Positions 26,868-34,765 of a DNA stretch of 55,319 nucleotides are shown in pieces. Numbering within the stretch: the stretch's first letter is position 1; every line of letters starts with the position of its first letter. Source of the stretch: an uncultured Flammeovirgaceae bacterium (GTDB lineage: Bacteria; Bacteroidota; Bacteroidia; Cytophagales; MED-G16); NCBI GenBank assembly GCA_913052485.1, contig CAJXDN010000007.1, positions 1 through 55,319 of the forward strand. Direction: 5' to 3'. A program made the position numbers and the translations under genes. Below the pieces are notes generated by a model. That model made no database searches. It was not told the origin of the DNA and was given only the letters and a program-made list of their open reading frames with translations.

Positions 26868-28358
26868 CTAATGATAAAAATGTCTTATACCCGTATGGTA
26901 CATGGATATATTTCGTTCATCACATGCTTGGATAGAAAGATTATCTTTAATCGACCCTCCAGGTTGTACAATCCCTACAACCCCTGCGTCAGAAGCTATC
27001 TCCACACAATCGGGGAATGGAAAGAATGCGTCAGAAGCCATAACGGATCCCTTCAAATTAAAATTAAAAGTTTTGGCTTTCTCTATAGCAAATTTTAGAG
27101 CATCAACTCTAGATGTTTGACCAACACCACTTGAGAGCATTTGTTTACCTTTTACCAGAACGATAGCATTTGACTTGGAGTGTTTTACGACTTTATTTGC
27201 AAATTCTAAATCTTCAATACTTGACTTATCTAATTTGTTATCTGTAACTAATTTCCATGAATTATGATCCATAATTTTATTATCAGCGTCTTGCTTTAAT
27301 TTTCCGTTTAGAGCATCTCTTGAAACATAAGATTTTATAATATTTTTCTTTTGAACTAAGATTATTCTATTCTCCTTAGATTTCAATATATCTAATGAGT
27401 CATCTGAATATTTTGGTGCAATAATTATCTCAAAAAATAAATCATTAATTTTTTTAGCAGTTTGTTTATCTAAAGGGCCATTGTAAATTAGAACTCCACC
27501 AAATGCGGATAGAGGATCTGCATCAAAAGCTTTTGAATATGATGCTAATGCATCAGTAGAAGATGCGATACCACATGCATTATTATGTTTTAAAATTGCA
27601 AATGTTGGTTCATCAAATTCTGAAATTAATCTTACCGCAGCATCTACATCTAACAAATTATTATAAGAAAGTTCTTTACCATTTACCTGGCTAAAAACAT
27701 CTTCAATATCTCCTTTAAATATTCCTTCTTGATGAGGGTTTTCTCCATATCTCAACTTCTTGTATACGTTAGTATTTAGTCCAAAATATTCTTCGATATC
27801 AGAGTCATAATTAAAAACCTCATGAAATGCTTCGAAAGCCATTCTTTTCCTAAATTTTAAATCTGATGAGAAGCTGTTCTCCGAGAGGTAATCTATAACT
27901 TTACTGTACTGAGATCGCGAAGATACTATCAACTTATCAGCAAAATTTTTCGCCGCTGCCCTAATTAAAGAGACACCTCCAATATCTATTTTTTCAATAA
28001 TATCATCCTCATCTTTAGCAGACTCTACCGTTTCCTTAAATGGATATAAGTCAACAATAACTAGATCAATTTTTGGAATATTAAACTTGTTAATATCTTC
28101 AATGTCTGATGGATTTTTTTTTCTAGACAATATTGCACCGAAAACTTTTGGATGTAATGTTTTTACCCTGCCTCCAAGGATAGATGGGTAGTCTGTAAAA
28201 GACTCAACTGATGTTACTGGTATATCAAGTTTTTCAATATATTTTTTTGTTCCTCCAGTTGAAATTATTTGAACATTATTTTGATGGAGCTTGGTGCAGA
28301 GGTCATCTATGCCTTCTTTATTGAAAACTGATATTAGTGCAGATTTTATTTTTTCCAT
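26868..28358 (-). CDS. purH: Bifunctional AICAR transformylase / IMP cyclohydrolase
   Basis: A 496-residue enzyme for the last two steps of IMP synthesis. The N-terminal MGS-like cyclohydrolase domain covers about 1-130 (QIISTGGTKKYIE and GGRVKTLHPKVFGAILSR), and the AICAR transformylase domain follows (KLRYGENPHQEG near 195, AILKHNNACGIAS near 255, and SDAFFPFPDCVEIA near the end). I place the start at ATG 28358; the longer frame starting at TTG 28364 would begin inside a -7 promoter box. It follows purN by 14 bases but has a full promoter of its own. Confidence 0.96.
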   Translation of the reverse strand: MEKIKSALISVFNKEGIDDLCTKLHQNNVQIISTGGTKKYIEKLDIPVTSVESFTDYPSILGGRVKTLHPKVFGAILSRKKNPSDIEDINKFNIPKIDLVIVDLYPFKETVESAKDEDDIIEKIDIGGVSLIRAAAKNFADKLIVSSRSQYSKVIDYLSENSFSSDLKFRKRMAFEAFHEVFNYDSDIEEYFGLNTNVYKKLRYGENPHQEGIFKGDIEDVFSQVNGKELSYNNLLDVDAAVRLISEFDEPTFAILKHNNACGIASSTDALASYSKAFDADPLSAFGGVLIYNGPLDKQTAKKINDLFFEIIIAPKYSDDSLDILKSKENRIILVQKKNIIKSYVSRDALNGKLKQDADNKIMDHNSWKLVTDNKLDKSSIEDLEFANKVVKHSKSNAIVLVKGKQMLSSGVGQTSRVDALKFAIEKAKTFNFNLKGSVMASDAFFPFPDCVEIASDAGVVGIVQPGGSIKDNLSIQACDERNISMYHTGIRHFYH

Positions 28359-28361
28359 CCA

Positions 28362-28391
28362 CAAAAGTAATATTATAATTGATTTAACAAA
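28362..28391 (-). promoter_or_regulatory. Promoter of purH inside the end of purN (predicts leaderless mRNA)
   Basis: On the minus strand TTTG (28391-28388), 18 bases, TACTTTTG (28369-28362): a full match with the same spacing as the rpsU promoter. The -7 box ends 3 bases before the purH ATG at 28358. The -33 box lies in the last codons of purN. Confidence 0.75.
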
Positions 28392-28942
28392 TATTTTTCA
28401 ATAATTAGGGGATAATACTTATACTCTAAATCATGTATTCTGGAACTTAATGAATGAACATCATCATCATCATATACAGGTGTTGACTCTTGGAATAAAA
28501 CCCTCCCACCGTCATAAATTTCATTAACAAGGTGTATAGTTATTCCGGACTTTTTCTCTTTTGAGTCTAATACACTATTATGTACATGATGGCCATAAAA
28601 ACCTTTTCCCCCAAACTTTGGTAGAAGAGATGGATGAATATTGAAAATTTTATTCTTGAATGATTTAATAATTTCAGATGGAATTAATCTTAAATATCCT
28701 GCCAGGATTATATGAGTTATTTTATGTTTATTTAATCTTTCAAGTAAGTTTTCCGGCGTAGTAGTTACATAATTAAAACACTCACTTTTAATATTAAGAT
28801 TTTTTGCTCTTTCCAAGACGAAAGAATCTTCTCTATCTGAAAAAACAACAACAGGTATTATAGAATTATGACTCTTAAAATATTCACATATATTCTGGAC
28901 ATTTGTTCCACTTCCTGAAGCAAATAAAGCTAATCTATACAT
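28373..28942 (-). CDS. purN: Phosphoribosylglycinamide formyltransferase
   Basis: A 189-residue enzyme transferring a formyl group from 10-formyl-THF to GAR, step three of purine synthesis. Visible: LALFASGSGTNVQNICEYF (phosphate loop, about 4-22), ILAGYLRLIPSEII (about 79-92), the catalytic NIHPSLLPKFGGKGFYG with Asn and His (about 100-116), and GITIHLVNEIYDGGRVLFQ with the Asp (about 134-152). The start overlaps the ccmF stop by 8 bases, so it is read as the last gene of the cytochrome c maturation run. Confidence 0.95.
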   Translation of the reverse strand: MYRLALFASGSGTNVQNICEYFKSHNSIIPVVVFSDREDSFVLERAKNLNIKSECFNYVTTTPENLLERLNKHKITHIILAGYLRLIPSEIIKSFKNKIFNIHPSLLPKFGGKGFYGHHVHNSVLDSKEKKSGITIHLVNEIYDGGRVLFQESTPVYDDDDVHSLSSRIHDLEYKYYPLIIEKYLLNQL

Positions 28943-31415
28943 TTTTTATCTTCATTTTTTTAAATGATAAATACAAACCAAAAGTCATAATAAAGAATCC
29001 AATCCACATCAGATTAATTAGAGGCTTTTTAGAAGCTTCAATAATTACCCAATTTTTTTGAGTTGTCTCAAATGAAATTTTAAATTTGTCTTGTTTAGGC
29101 AGAATCTCAGATAAATAGACTTTAACTCCTAAATCTTCAATTATATCTGGAACTAATCCAACCTTATTGCCATCAATTATGTATGCTGGCCTAGCTATAT
29201 ACTCCTGACCTTCGGCCTGAATTTTAATATTTGCCTCAACTAAAAATTGATTTGACACCAAATCGCTTGATTTAGTCTTAACTGTTTCAACTGAGGAGAC
29301 ATAATCATTTAAGTAGAAGATCTCATTAAGGGCCACATATACTGAATCCCTGCCAGACCATATAACTTCTTGGTCTGGATCTGGATACGTCCTTACATGG
29401 ACATAGAAATCTTCTAAAAGTTCATTGTTTACATCAGGGGAAAAAACGATCATATCTGAATTAGAATCTGTCTGAACCTTAGGGAATAATGTAATTTCTT
29501 CTGATCCATTGACAAAGGATATCTCAAAATATGTTATGTCTTTATTATCAACCTCTATAGTATCATTTTCATTAATTAAGTTACCATCTAGATTAAAATC
29601 GCTCTTAGCTATATATTTATTTATGATTGGAATATATTCTAAAAGATTAGCATTAATAAATCCCCCACTATTTTCAACTTTTTTTCTTGTCCCTAAATAT
29701 TTAGCTTCATACTTACCTATTCTCCTCTCCTCATTTAAGAATAAAAGCATGTTTTCATTATTAACCTCATCTGGGAAGTCGCTGTTCCAAACTAATCCCG
29801 TATAGTTTGTAGATTGAATCGAAGAGTATCCTGAAGAAAATAAAATACCTATAAGCATTATGGCTAGACCAATATGAGAGACAGAACCTGATGATATAAG
29901 GTCTCTTTTCTTATAAAAATATAGTAGTACACTGCCATTAGAAAAAATTGAAAAAACACTAGCAGTTATTAAAACCATGTAGGATGGTTTATTTATTGGA
30001 TATAATAAAATAATAATGCCAGAAATTACCATTGTAAAAATTAGTGATCTAGAAAATAATGAGAATTTCTCACTTGTTCCATTTCCTCTCCACCATAGAA
30101 CCTGAGCTATAGAAGATAATACCGCAAGGGATGAAGCAAACCATATCTGTGCATTCGAGTAGAAGATTTCTTTCTCAATTGGAGGTGCAAGATTGGAAAA
30201 ACCACCAAAAAATTCTACTATAGCATTATAAACTGGAATTGAGGTAGGAAAAATAACCTGAAAAGACATAAGAATTAGTGTAAATACACCAATATAAAGC
30301 CAAAAATCAGCATTATATATTTTTGCTTCCTTTTCAGAGTAAGGAATATTGTTCCATCTATATATAAATAAATAGAGGCTAATTAGAATAAAAGTAAAAA
30401 GATATATTAATAACTGTCCGCTCAAACCAAGGTCAGTAAATGAGTGGACAGAGCTGTCACCTAGAATTCCACTTCTAGTTAAAAAAGTTGAATATAAAAT
30501 TAAGATAAAACTAACTATAGATAATATTAGAGACATCTTGTAATACTGTTTATTTTTTTGAGTTAAAATGACAGAATGTAAACTTGCAACTAAAAATAAC
30601 CAGGGCACATAGACAGCATTCTCAACAGGGTCCCAGTTCCAATAACCTCCAAAATTTAAGGTTTCATATGCCCAGTATGCACCCATCATGATACCTACAC
30701 CAAGAACAATGATTGATAAGACTAACCATTTTTTTGCAGGTAGTATCCATGACTTATAATCATTAAGTCTGAGTGCAGATATTGCATATGAGAATGGAAC
30801 TATAGATATAGCGAAACCAAGAAATAATGTTGGAGGATGTATCACCATCCAATAATTTTGAAGAAGTGGGTTAAGCCCTGTTCCGTCCTCAGGTAAATAG
30901 TTAGGGTCCAATTGAAAAATAGGTGCTGATATTGCATCTCTAAGAAGTATAAATGGAGAGCTTCCAATTTTAATATCAAAAAACACTACACCTAAAATCA
31001 TAGATGATAATATTAACTGAGTGAAACCTATAACCACCATAATAGATACATTCCACTTGGTTAGTGGCCTTAGACAGAAGTAGAGACCGATCAGGACATT
31101 CCAGAACATCCAGAGAAGAAATGAACCCTCTTGACCCTCCCAAAAAGAAGAAATTTTAAAATAAGTTGGTAGCGTAATAGAAGTGTGCTGAAATGCATAA
31201 TAATATCGAAAATCATCTGTCAATAAAATAAAATATAGAGAAGAGATCACTCCTAAAATTGAGATCGTATGAAAAAAATAGCTATATCTTCCAAATCTAA
31301 ACCAATCAAGATTATAATTATTTCTCTCTGAGAGTAGGTAACCGATTAGAAAGGACACAGAGAAAACAAATGAAGAAATCACTAGTAAGTGACCGATATT
31401 CCCAATACTCAACAT
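28935..31415 (-). CDS. ccmF: Cytochrome c heme lyase subunit CcmF
   Basis: An 826-residue multi-helix inner membrane protein that attaches heme, delivered by CcmE, to apocytochrome c on the periplasmic side. The tryptophan-rich WWD heme motif lies at about 248-275 (WAYETLNFGGYWNWDPVENA), with candidate axial His residues in FQHTSITLP (His77) and VIHPPTLFLG (His193). After about residue 520 comes a large soluble periplasmic domain, then a final helix (about 797-817). Longer than the E. coli protein (647) because of this domain, as usual in Bacteroidota. It starts 4 bases after the ccmE stop. Confidence 0.94.
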   Translation of the reverse strand: MLSIGNIGHLLVISSFVFSVSFLIGYLLSERNNYNLDWFRFGRYSYFFHTISILGVISSLYFILLTDDFRYYYAFQHTSITLPTYFKISSFWEGQEGSFLLWMFWNVLIGLYFCLRPLTKWNVSIMVVIGFTQLILSSMILGVVFFDIKIGSSPFILLRDAISAPIFQLDPNYLPEDGTGLNPLLQNYWMVIHPPTLFLGFAISIVPFSYAISALRLNDYKSWILPAKKWLVLSIIVLGVGIMMGAYWAYETLNFGGYWNWDPVENAVYVPWLFLVASLHSVILTQKNKQYYKMSLILSIVSFILILYSTFLTRSGILGDSSVHSFTDLGLSGQLLIYLFTFILISLYLFIYRWNNIPYSEKEAKIYNADFWLYIGVFTLILMSFQVIFPTSIPVYNAIVEFFGGFSNLAPPIEKEIFYSNAQIWFASSLAVLSSIAQVLWWRGNGTSEKFSLFSRSLIFTMVISGIIILLYPINKPSYMVLITASVFSIFSNGSVLLYFYKKRDLISSGSVSHIGLAIMLIGILFSSGYSSIQSTNYTGLVWNSDFPDEVNNENMLLFLNEERRIGKYEAKYLGTRKKVENSGGFINANLLEYIPIINKYIAKSDFNLDGNLINENDTIEVDNKDITYFEISFVNGSEEITLFPKVQTDSNSDMIVFSPDVNNELLEDFYVHVRTYPDPDQEVIWSGRDSVYVALNEIFYLNDYVSSVETVKTKSSDLVSNQFLVEANIKIQAEGQEYIARPAYIIDGNKVGLVPDIIEDLGVKVYLSEILPKQDKFKISFETTQKNWVIIEASKKPLINLMWIGFFIMTFGLYLSFKKMKIKNV

Positions 31416-31419
31416 AAAA

Positions 31420-31824
31420 TTAGATTTTTATATTTTCCTCTGTATACTTTGACGGACACTTTAATAAAATATCATCAGCAACAAATTGATTGTTTTCATA
31501 GCCCCCAATGACAACTACTTGTTCGGATAGTAAAAAATCAGGTGGCATCGGCTCGCCAAAAAAAACCCTTTCTAGTTTGCCATCTTCATCAATCATTTGA
31601 AAGCTAAAACTTAGTTTATCATCACTTTTACTAATCCCCTGTATTATGTTATTTTCATTTTTTGTAAGTTTCCCAACAACATGGAACTTTGACATACTTC
31701 CAGACTCGTAGACATCCCTAGCCTTTGAAAAGCTAACGTAGGTACTGGCATCACCAAAAGTTGATATAATTATTATTATAACAATGCTTATGAAAACTAT
31801 TGAAATTGCACTTGTATTTTTCAT
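31420..31824 (-). CDS. ccmE: Heme chaperone CcmE, cysteine-type
   Basis: A 134-residue periplasmic chaperone with one N-terminal membrane anchor (about 7-22) and an OB-fold domain (HVVGKLTKNENNIIQGIS and LSEQVVVIGGYENNQFVADD). In the classical protein a His in HxxxY binds heme covalently. Here the same place reads LLKCPSKY, so Cys123 takes that position with Tyr127 kept: the CxxxY type known from some archaea and sulfate reducers. The start overlaps the ccmD stop by 4 bases (ATGA). Confidence 0.92.
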   Translation of the reverse strand: MKNTSAISIVFISIVIIIIISTFGDASTYVSFSKARDVYESGSMSKFHVVGKLTKNENNIIQGISKSDDKLSFSFQMIDEDGKLERVFFGEPMPPDFLLSEQVVVIGGYENNQFVADDILLKCPSKYTEENIKI

Positions 31825-31997
31825 CCCCTTTTTTCTAAACGATCAATTTTTTTTTCTAATCTATGCAAATACAAAAATAACGCGATCAATATGACGAGAA
31901 ATATTACGACAACTACATATATCTTACCATCAGTTCTCAATGCATCAGCCATCTCAACTTCTTGTAATAACATTATAAATAATATAAAAAAGCTCAT
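31821..31997 (-). CDS. ccmD: CcmD-like small membrane protein (heme exporter subunit)
   Basis: A 58-residue gene easily missed because of its length. From ATG 31997 it encodes a first short hydrophobic stretch (MSFFILFIMLLQEVEMADA), then LRTDGKIYVVV and a membrane helix (about 26-44), ending in a charged LHRLEKKIDRLEKRG tail. This layout matches Bacteroidota CcmD proteins, which connect CcmC and CcmE and help release holo-CcmE. Both ends overlap neighbours by ATGA (ccmC stop, ccmE start), strong evidence that it is translated. An inner ATG (MADALRTDG, residue 16) is an alternative start. Confidence 0.88.
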   Translation of the reverse strand: MSFFILFIMLLQEVEMADALRTDGKIYVVVVIFLVILIALFLYLHRLEKKIDRLEKRG

Positions 31998-32641
31998 CTC
32001 TTATCAGTCAGTTTTAAAAGTTTAAATTTTATATTAGCAATCCATAGACCTAGACATATAAACCCAATAACAGCTGGGTAGAATACTAATCTAAGTTGAG
32101 AATTAAGATCATAAACATTAAACCCGGGATTACCTCCATTTCCTGGATGGAGAGAATCTGTTAATCTCGGAAGAATAAATATTAATGGTATTAACATAGA
32201 AAAAGCAAAAACACTATATACTGACGACACCTTTGCCTTTTTGGATTCATCTTCTATAGAATTTCTTAATACAAAATATCCAAAGTAAATTAAAAGGCCG
32301 ACAGCCGATCCATTTAATTTAGGGTCGTTTGTCCAGAAAGTTCCCCAAGTATAATTAGCCCAAATCATACCAGTGACAATTCCTAAAACACCAAAATAAA
32401 CACCTACGTGAGCGTAATTATAAGAAATTAAGTCATATTTAATATTTTTTGTAGATATAAATTTATACGCATTAAATGATGACAATAGAAGTAAAAAAAT
32501 CATCGTAAACCACATTGGTACATGGAAGTATAATACGCGGATTGTCTCATTAAGTATAGGTAGCCTTGGAACTTCGAGAAGAATTCCAGCAGCAGCCGTA
32601 TAGATAAGGAGTAGAACTGAAAGGGTTTTAACTAATTTCAT
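31994..32641 (-). CDS. ccmC: Heme transfer protein CcmC
   Basis: A 215-residue inner membrane protein with about six helices that loads heme onto CcmE. The WWD motif is seen as WANYTWGTFWTNDPKLNGSA (about 97-116), with candidate axial His in YFHVPMWF (His39) and DSLHPGNGG (about 168). Length is slightly below the E. coli protein (245), which is usual here. It starts 3 bases after the ccmB stop and overlaps ccmD by 4 bases. Confidence 0.94.
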   Translation of the reverse strand: MKLVKTLSVLLLIYTAAAGILLEVPRLPILNETIRVLYFHVPMWFTMIFLLLLSSFNAYKFISTKNIKYDLISYNYAHVGVYFGVLGIVTGMIWANYTWGTFWTNDPKLNGSAVGLLIYFGYFVLRNSIEDESKKAKVSSVYSVFAFSMLIPLIFILPRLTDSLHPGNGGNPGFNVYDLNSQLRLVFYPAVIGFICLGLWIANIKFKLLKLTDKR

Positions 32642-32644
32642 ATT

Positions 32645-33307
32645 TTAATTTCTCCATAAAAATTTAAATAATATCTTGGTCATAGCAATCAAAATTATAT
32701 TAAGCAAAATTAAAAGATAGAAATCATCTTGGATAATATTCCATGAAAATTCTGATGAAGACATCTTACTTAATTTTATTAAGATTAACAGGATGGGTAT
32801 AATTACTGGAAAGCTTAAAACAGCAGTTAGTATGGAATTATTTTTTACTTGGTGACCTATAGCTGAAATTAAGGTTAAACAGTTTGATATACTTAATGAG
32901 CCCATAAATAAGAGTGTGATAAAAAATGAATAAGAATAAATAAAATTTCCAAGCAAAGAGGAAAAAACCAGAAACGTAAGAAAGGTAACAAAAACTATGA
33001 AAAGAAAATTATAAATAAGTTTTGAAAAAATCAACTCATCAGGGCTTAGTACAAAATAATAGTAATAGTTTCTACTACCTGATTCCTGAAAAAAACTTTT
33101 AGATACAGCAGTTATCGAACTAAATAAAATAATTACCCAAAAAATTGACACCCAATGTTCCAAACCTAATATTCCAGTAGGTTGGTATGATATATAAATT
33201 ATATATATAGAGGAAATAACATAAAGACCAACAGAGAAAAACAAATGACTCTGGTTAATCTCAATCTTAAGGTCTTTATAAAGGATTGAAAATATTTTAT
33301 TTATCAT
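32645..33307 (-). CDS. ccmB: Heme exporter membrane subunit CcmB
   Basis: A 220-residue protein with six hydrophobic helices, the membrane part of the CcmAB ABC transporter that drives release of heme-loaded CcmE. Conserved CcmB parts: KDLKIEINQSHLFFSVGLYV near the N-terminus and FQESGSRNYYYYFVLSPDEL (about 73-92). Its ATPase partner CcmA is not in the window. First gene of the ccmB-C-D-E-F-purN run, with a -7 box 7 bases upstream. Confidence 0.92.
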   Translation of the reverse strand: MINKIFSILYKDLKIEINQSHLFFSVGLYVISSIYIIYISYQPTGILGLEHWVSIFWVIILFSSITAVSKSFFQESGSRNYYYYFVLSPDELIFSKLIYNFLFIVFVTFLTFLVFSSLLGNFIYSYSFFITLLFMGSLSISNCLTLISAIGHQVKNNSILTAVLSFPVIIPILLILIKLSKMSSSEFSWNIIQDDFYLLILLNIILIAMTKILFKFLWRN

Positions 33308-33314
33308 TGTGGCA

Positions 33315-33322
33315 CAAAATTA
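33315..33322 (-). promoter_or_regulatory. -7 box upstream of ccmB (near-leaderless)
   Basis: TAATTTTG on the minus strand (33322-33315) fits TAnnTTTG; the ccmB ATG follows after 7 bases. There is no good TTG 17-23 bases upstream. The gap between ccmB and cysC is only 30 bases, so the upstream box would fall inside cysC. Confidence 0.5.
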
Positions 33323-33337
33323 ATAAGAAGATATCAC

Positions 33338-33934
33338 ATGAATACATCTGAAAACTTATTTCCACACGACCATTATGTTAATGCAGAAAGAAGAAAAGAG
33401 ATCATAGATCAGAAGCCTGTTTTAATTTGGTTGTCCGGGCTTTCAGGTTCAGGAAAATCTACAATTGCTAATGAGTTAGAAAAAAAACTTTATGAAAATG
33501 GTTACCTCTCCTATTTACTAGATGGAGATAATATTAGAATAGGTTTAAATAAAGACCTTGGGTTTACTGATGACGATAGGAAAGAAAACATAAGAAGAAT
33601 ATCAGAGGTTTCAAGGCTAATGCTTGATGCGGGTCTAATTGTAATTACAGCATTTATATCCCCATTCGAAGAGGAAAGAGAACTTGCAAAAAGTTTAGTA
33701 AAGGAAGAAAACTACTTCTTGGTTCATGTCCATTGTTCTGTTGAAAAGTGTGAGGAGAGAGACGTAAAGGGTCTATACAAGAAAGCGAGAGCAGGTGAAA
33801 TTAAAAATTTCACTGGAATAGATTCTCCTTATGAAATACCAAACGAACCAAACCTAATTGTTGATACTGAAAATGAAACAGTTAAAGAATCTGTTGATAA
33901 AATATTTCTTGCGATAGCTGACAAAATAAAATAG
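33338..33934 (+). CDS. cysC: Adenylylsulfate (APS) kinase
   Basis: A 198-residue cytoplasmic kinase turning APS into PAPS, the activated sulfate used for sulfation or assimilation. P-loop GLSGSGKST at 34-42, LLDGDNIRIGLNKDLGF (about 59-75), ENIRRISEVSRLM and the APS-binding TAFISPFEEERELAK. Full length. It overlaps cysQ by one base. The sulfate adenylyltransferase genes cysD and cysN are not in the window. Confidence 0.95.
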   Translation: MNTSENLFPHDHYVNAERRKEIIDQKPVLIWLSGLSGSGKSTIANELEKKLYENGYLSYLLDGDNIRIGLNKDLGFTDDDRKENIRRISEVSRLMLDAGLIVITAFISPFEEERELAKSLVKEENYFLVHVHCSVEKCEERDVKGLYKKARAGEIKNFTGIDSPYEIPNEPNLIVDTENETVKESVDKIFLAIADKIK

Positions 33935-34704
33935 TGTATAAATATTCCGAAGAACTAGAAATTGCAATATCTGCAGCAATTGAAGCTGGAGATGAAATAA
34001 TGGATGTTTATAATAATACTGAAGATATTAATTACGAAAAAAAATCTGATGATTCCCCTTTGACAATAGCTGACAAAAGATCCCACAATAAGATAATATC
34101 TTTTCTAGAGAAGACAGGTATTAACATTATAAGTGAAGAGAGTAAAAGTGTTAGGTATGAAGATAGAAGAGATTGGGAAGAATATTGGCTAGTAGATCCG
34201 CTTGATGGTACAAAAGAGTTTATAAAAAAAAATGGCGAATTTACTGTTAATATTGCCCTGATAAAAAATAACAAACCTCTCCTTGGGATTGTATACTGCC
34301 CCACACATGAAACTTTATATTATAACGATCATGAAAAAAATGTTTTTAAAAAGGTTGGAGATGATATTACTACCCTAAATAAAAGAAAATCAGTGAATGA
34401 AAGCACTGAGGGACTGAGAGTAGTTGTCTCAAGATCACACATGAGTGAAGAGACATCAGATTATGTAAATAAACTAATTAAACCTAAACTGATTTCATGC
34501 GGTAGCTCTTTAAAGTTTTTGTATATAGCTGATAACAGAGCTGACATCTACCCAAGGTTTGGTCCAACCATGGAGTGGGATACCGGCGCCGCACACTCTA
34601 TTTTAAACGCATTAGATATACAAGTAATAAATTTAGATACTGGGAGAGAACTCTCTTACAATAAAGAAAATTTACTCAATCCTTACTTTATCATTAAGGC
34701 ATAG
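33934..34704 (+). CDS. cysQ: 3'(2'),5'-bisphosphate nucleotidase
   Basis: A 256-residue Mg-dependent phosphatase of the inositol monophosphatase superfamily, which removes the 3' phosphate of PAP made by PAPS-using enzymes. Metal ligands are seen in SEES (Glu68/69) and DPLDGTKEF (Asp88, Asp91), and MEWDTGAAHSIL near 211. The start is GTG at 33934, sharing its first base with the cysC stop TAG. The cysC-cysQ pair makes and clears PAPS products. Confidence 0.93.
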   Translation: MYKYSEELEIAISAAIEAGDEIMDVYNNTEDINYEKKSDDSPLTIADKRSHNKIISFLEKTGINIISEESKSVRYEDRRDWEEYWLVDPLDGTKEFIKKNGEFTVNIALIKNNKPLLGIVYCPTHETLYYNDHEKNVFKKVGDDITTLNKRKSVNESTEGLRVVVSRSHMSEETSDYVNKLIKPKLISCGSSLKFLYIADNRADIYPRFGPTMEWDTGAAHSILNALDIQVINLDTGRELSYNKENLLNPYFIIKA

Positions 34705-34728
34705 TCAAATTATGTTTTTAATATTTTC

Positions 34729-34759
34729 TTGAAATAGAAGGGGCAGTCCTATATCTTTG
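34729..34759 (+). promoter_or_regulatory. Promoter of pheS (predicts leaderless mRNA)
   Basis: TTG (34729-34731), 20 bases, TATCTTTG (34752-34759). The pheS ATG at 34766 follows the -7 box after 6 bases, about where transcription should begin. The TTG within this box is the only basis for a longer reading frame from 34757. Confidence 0.7.
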
Positions 34760-34765
34760 ATTTTG

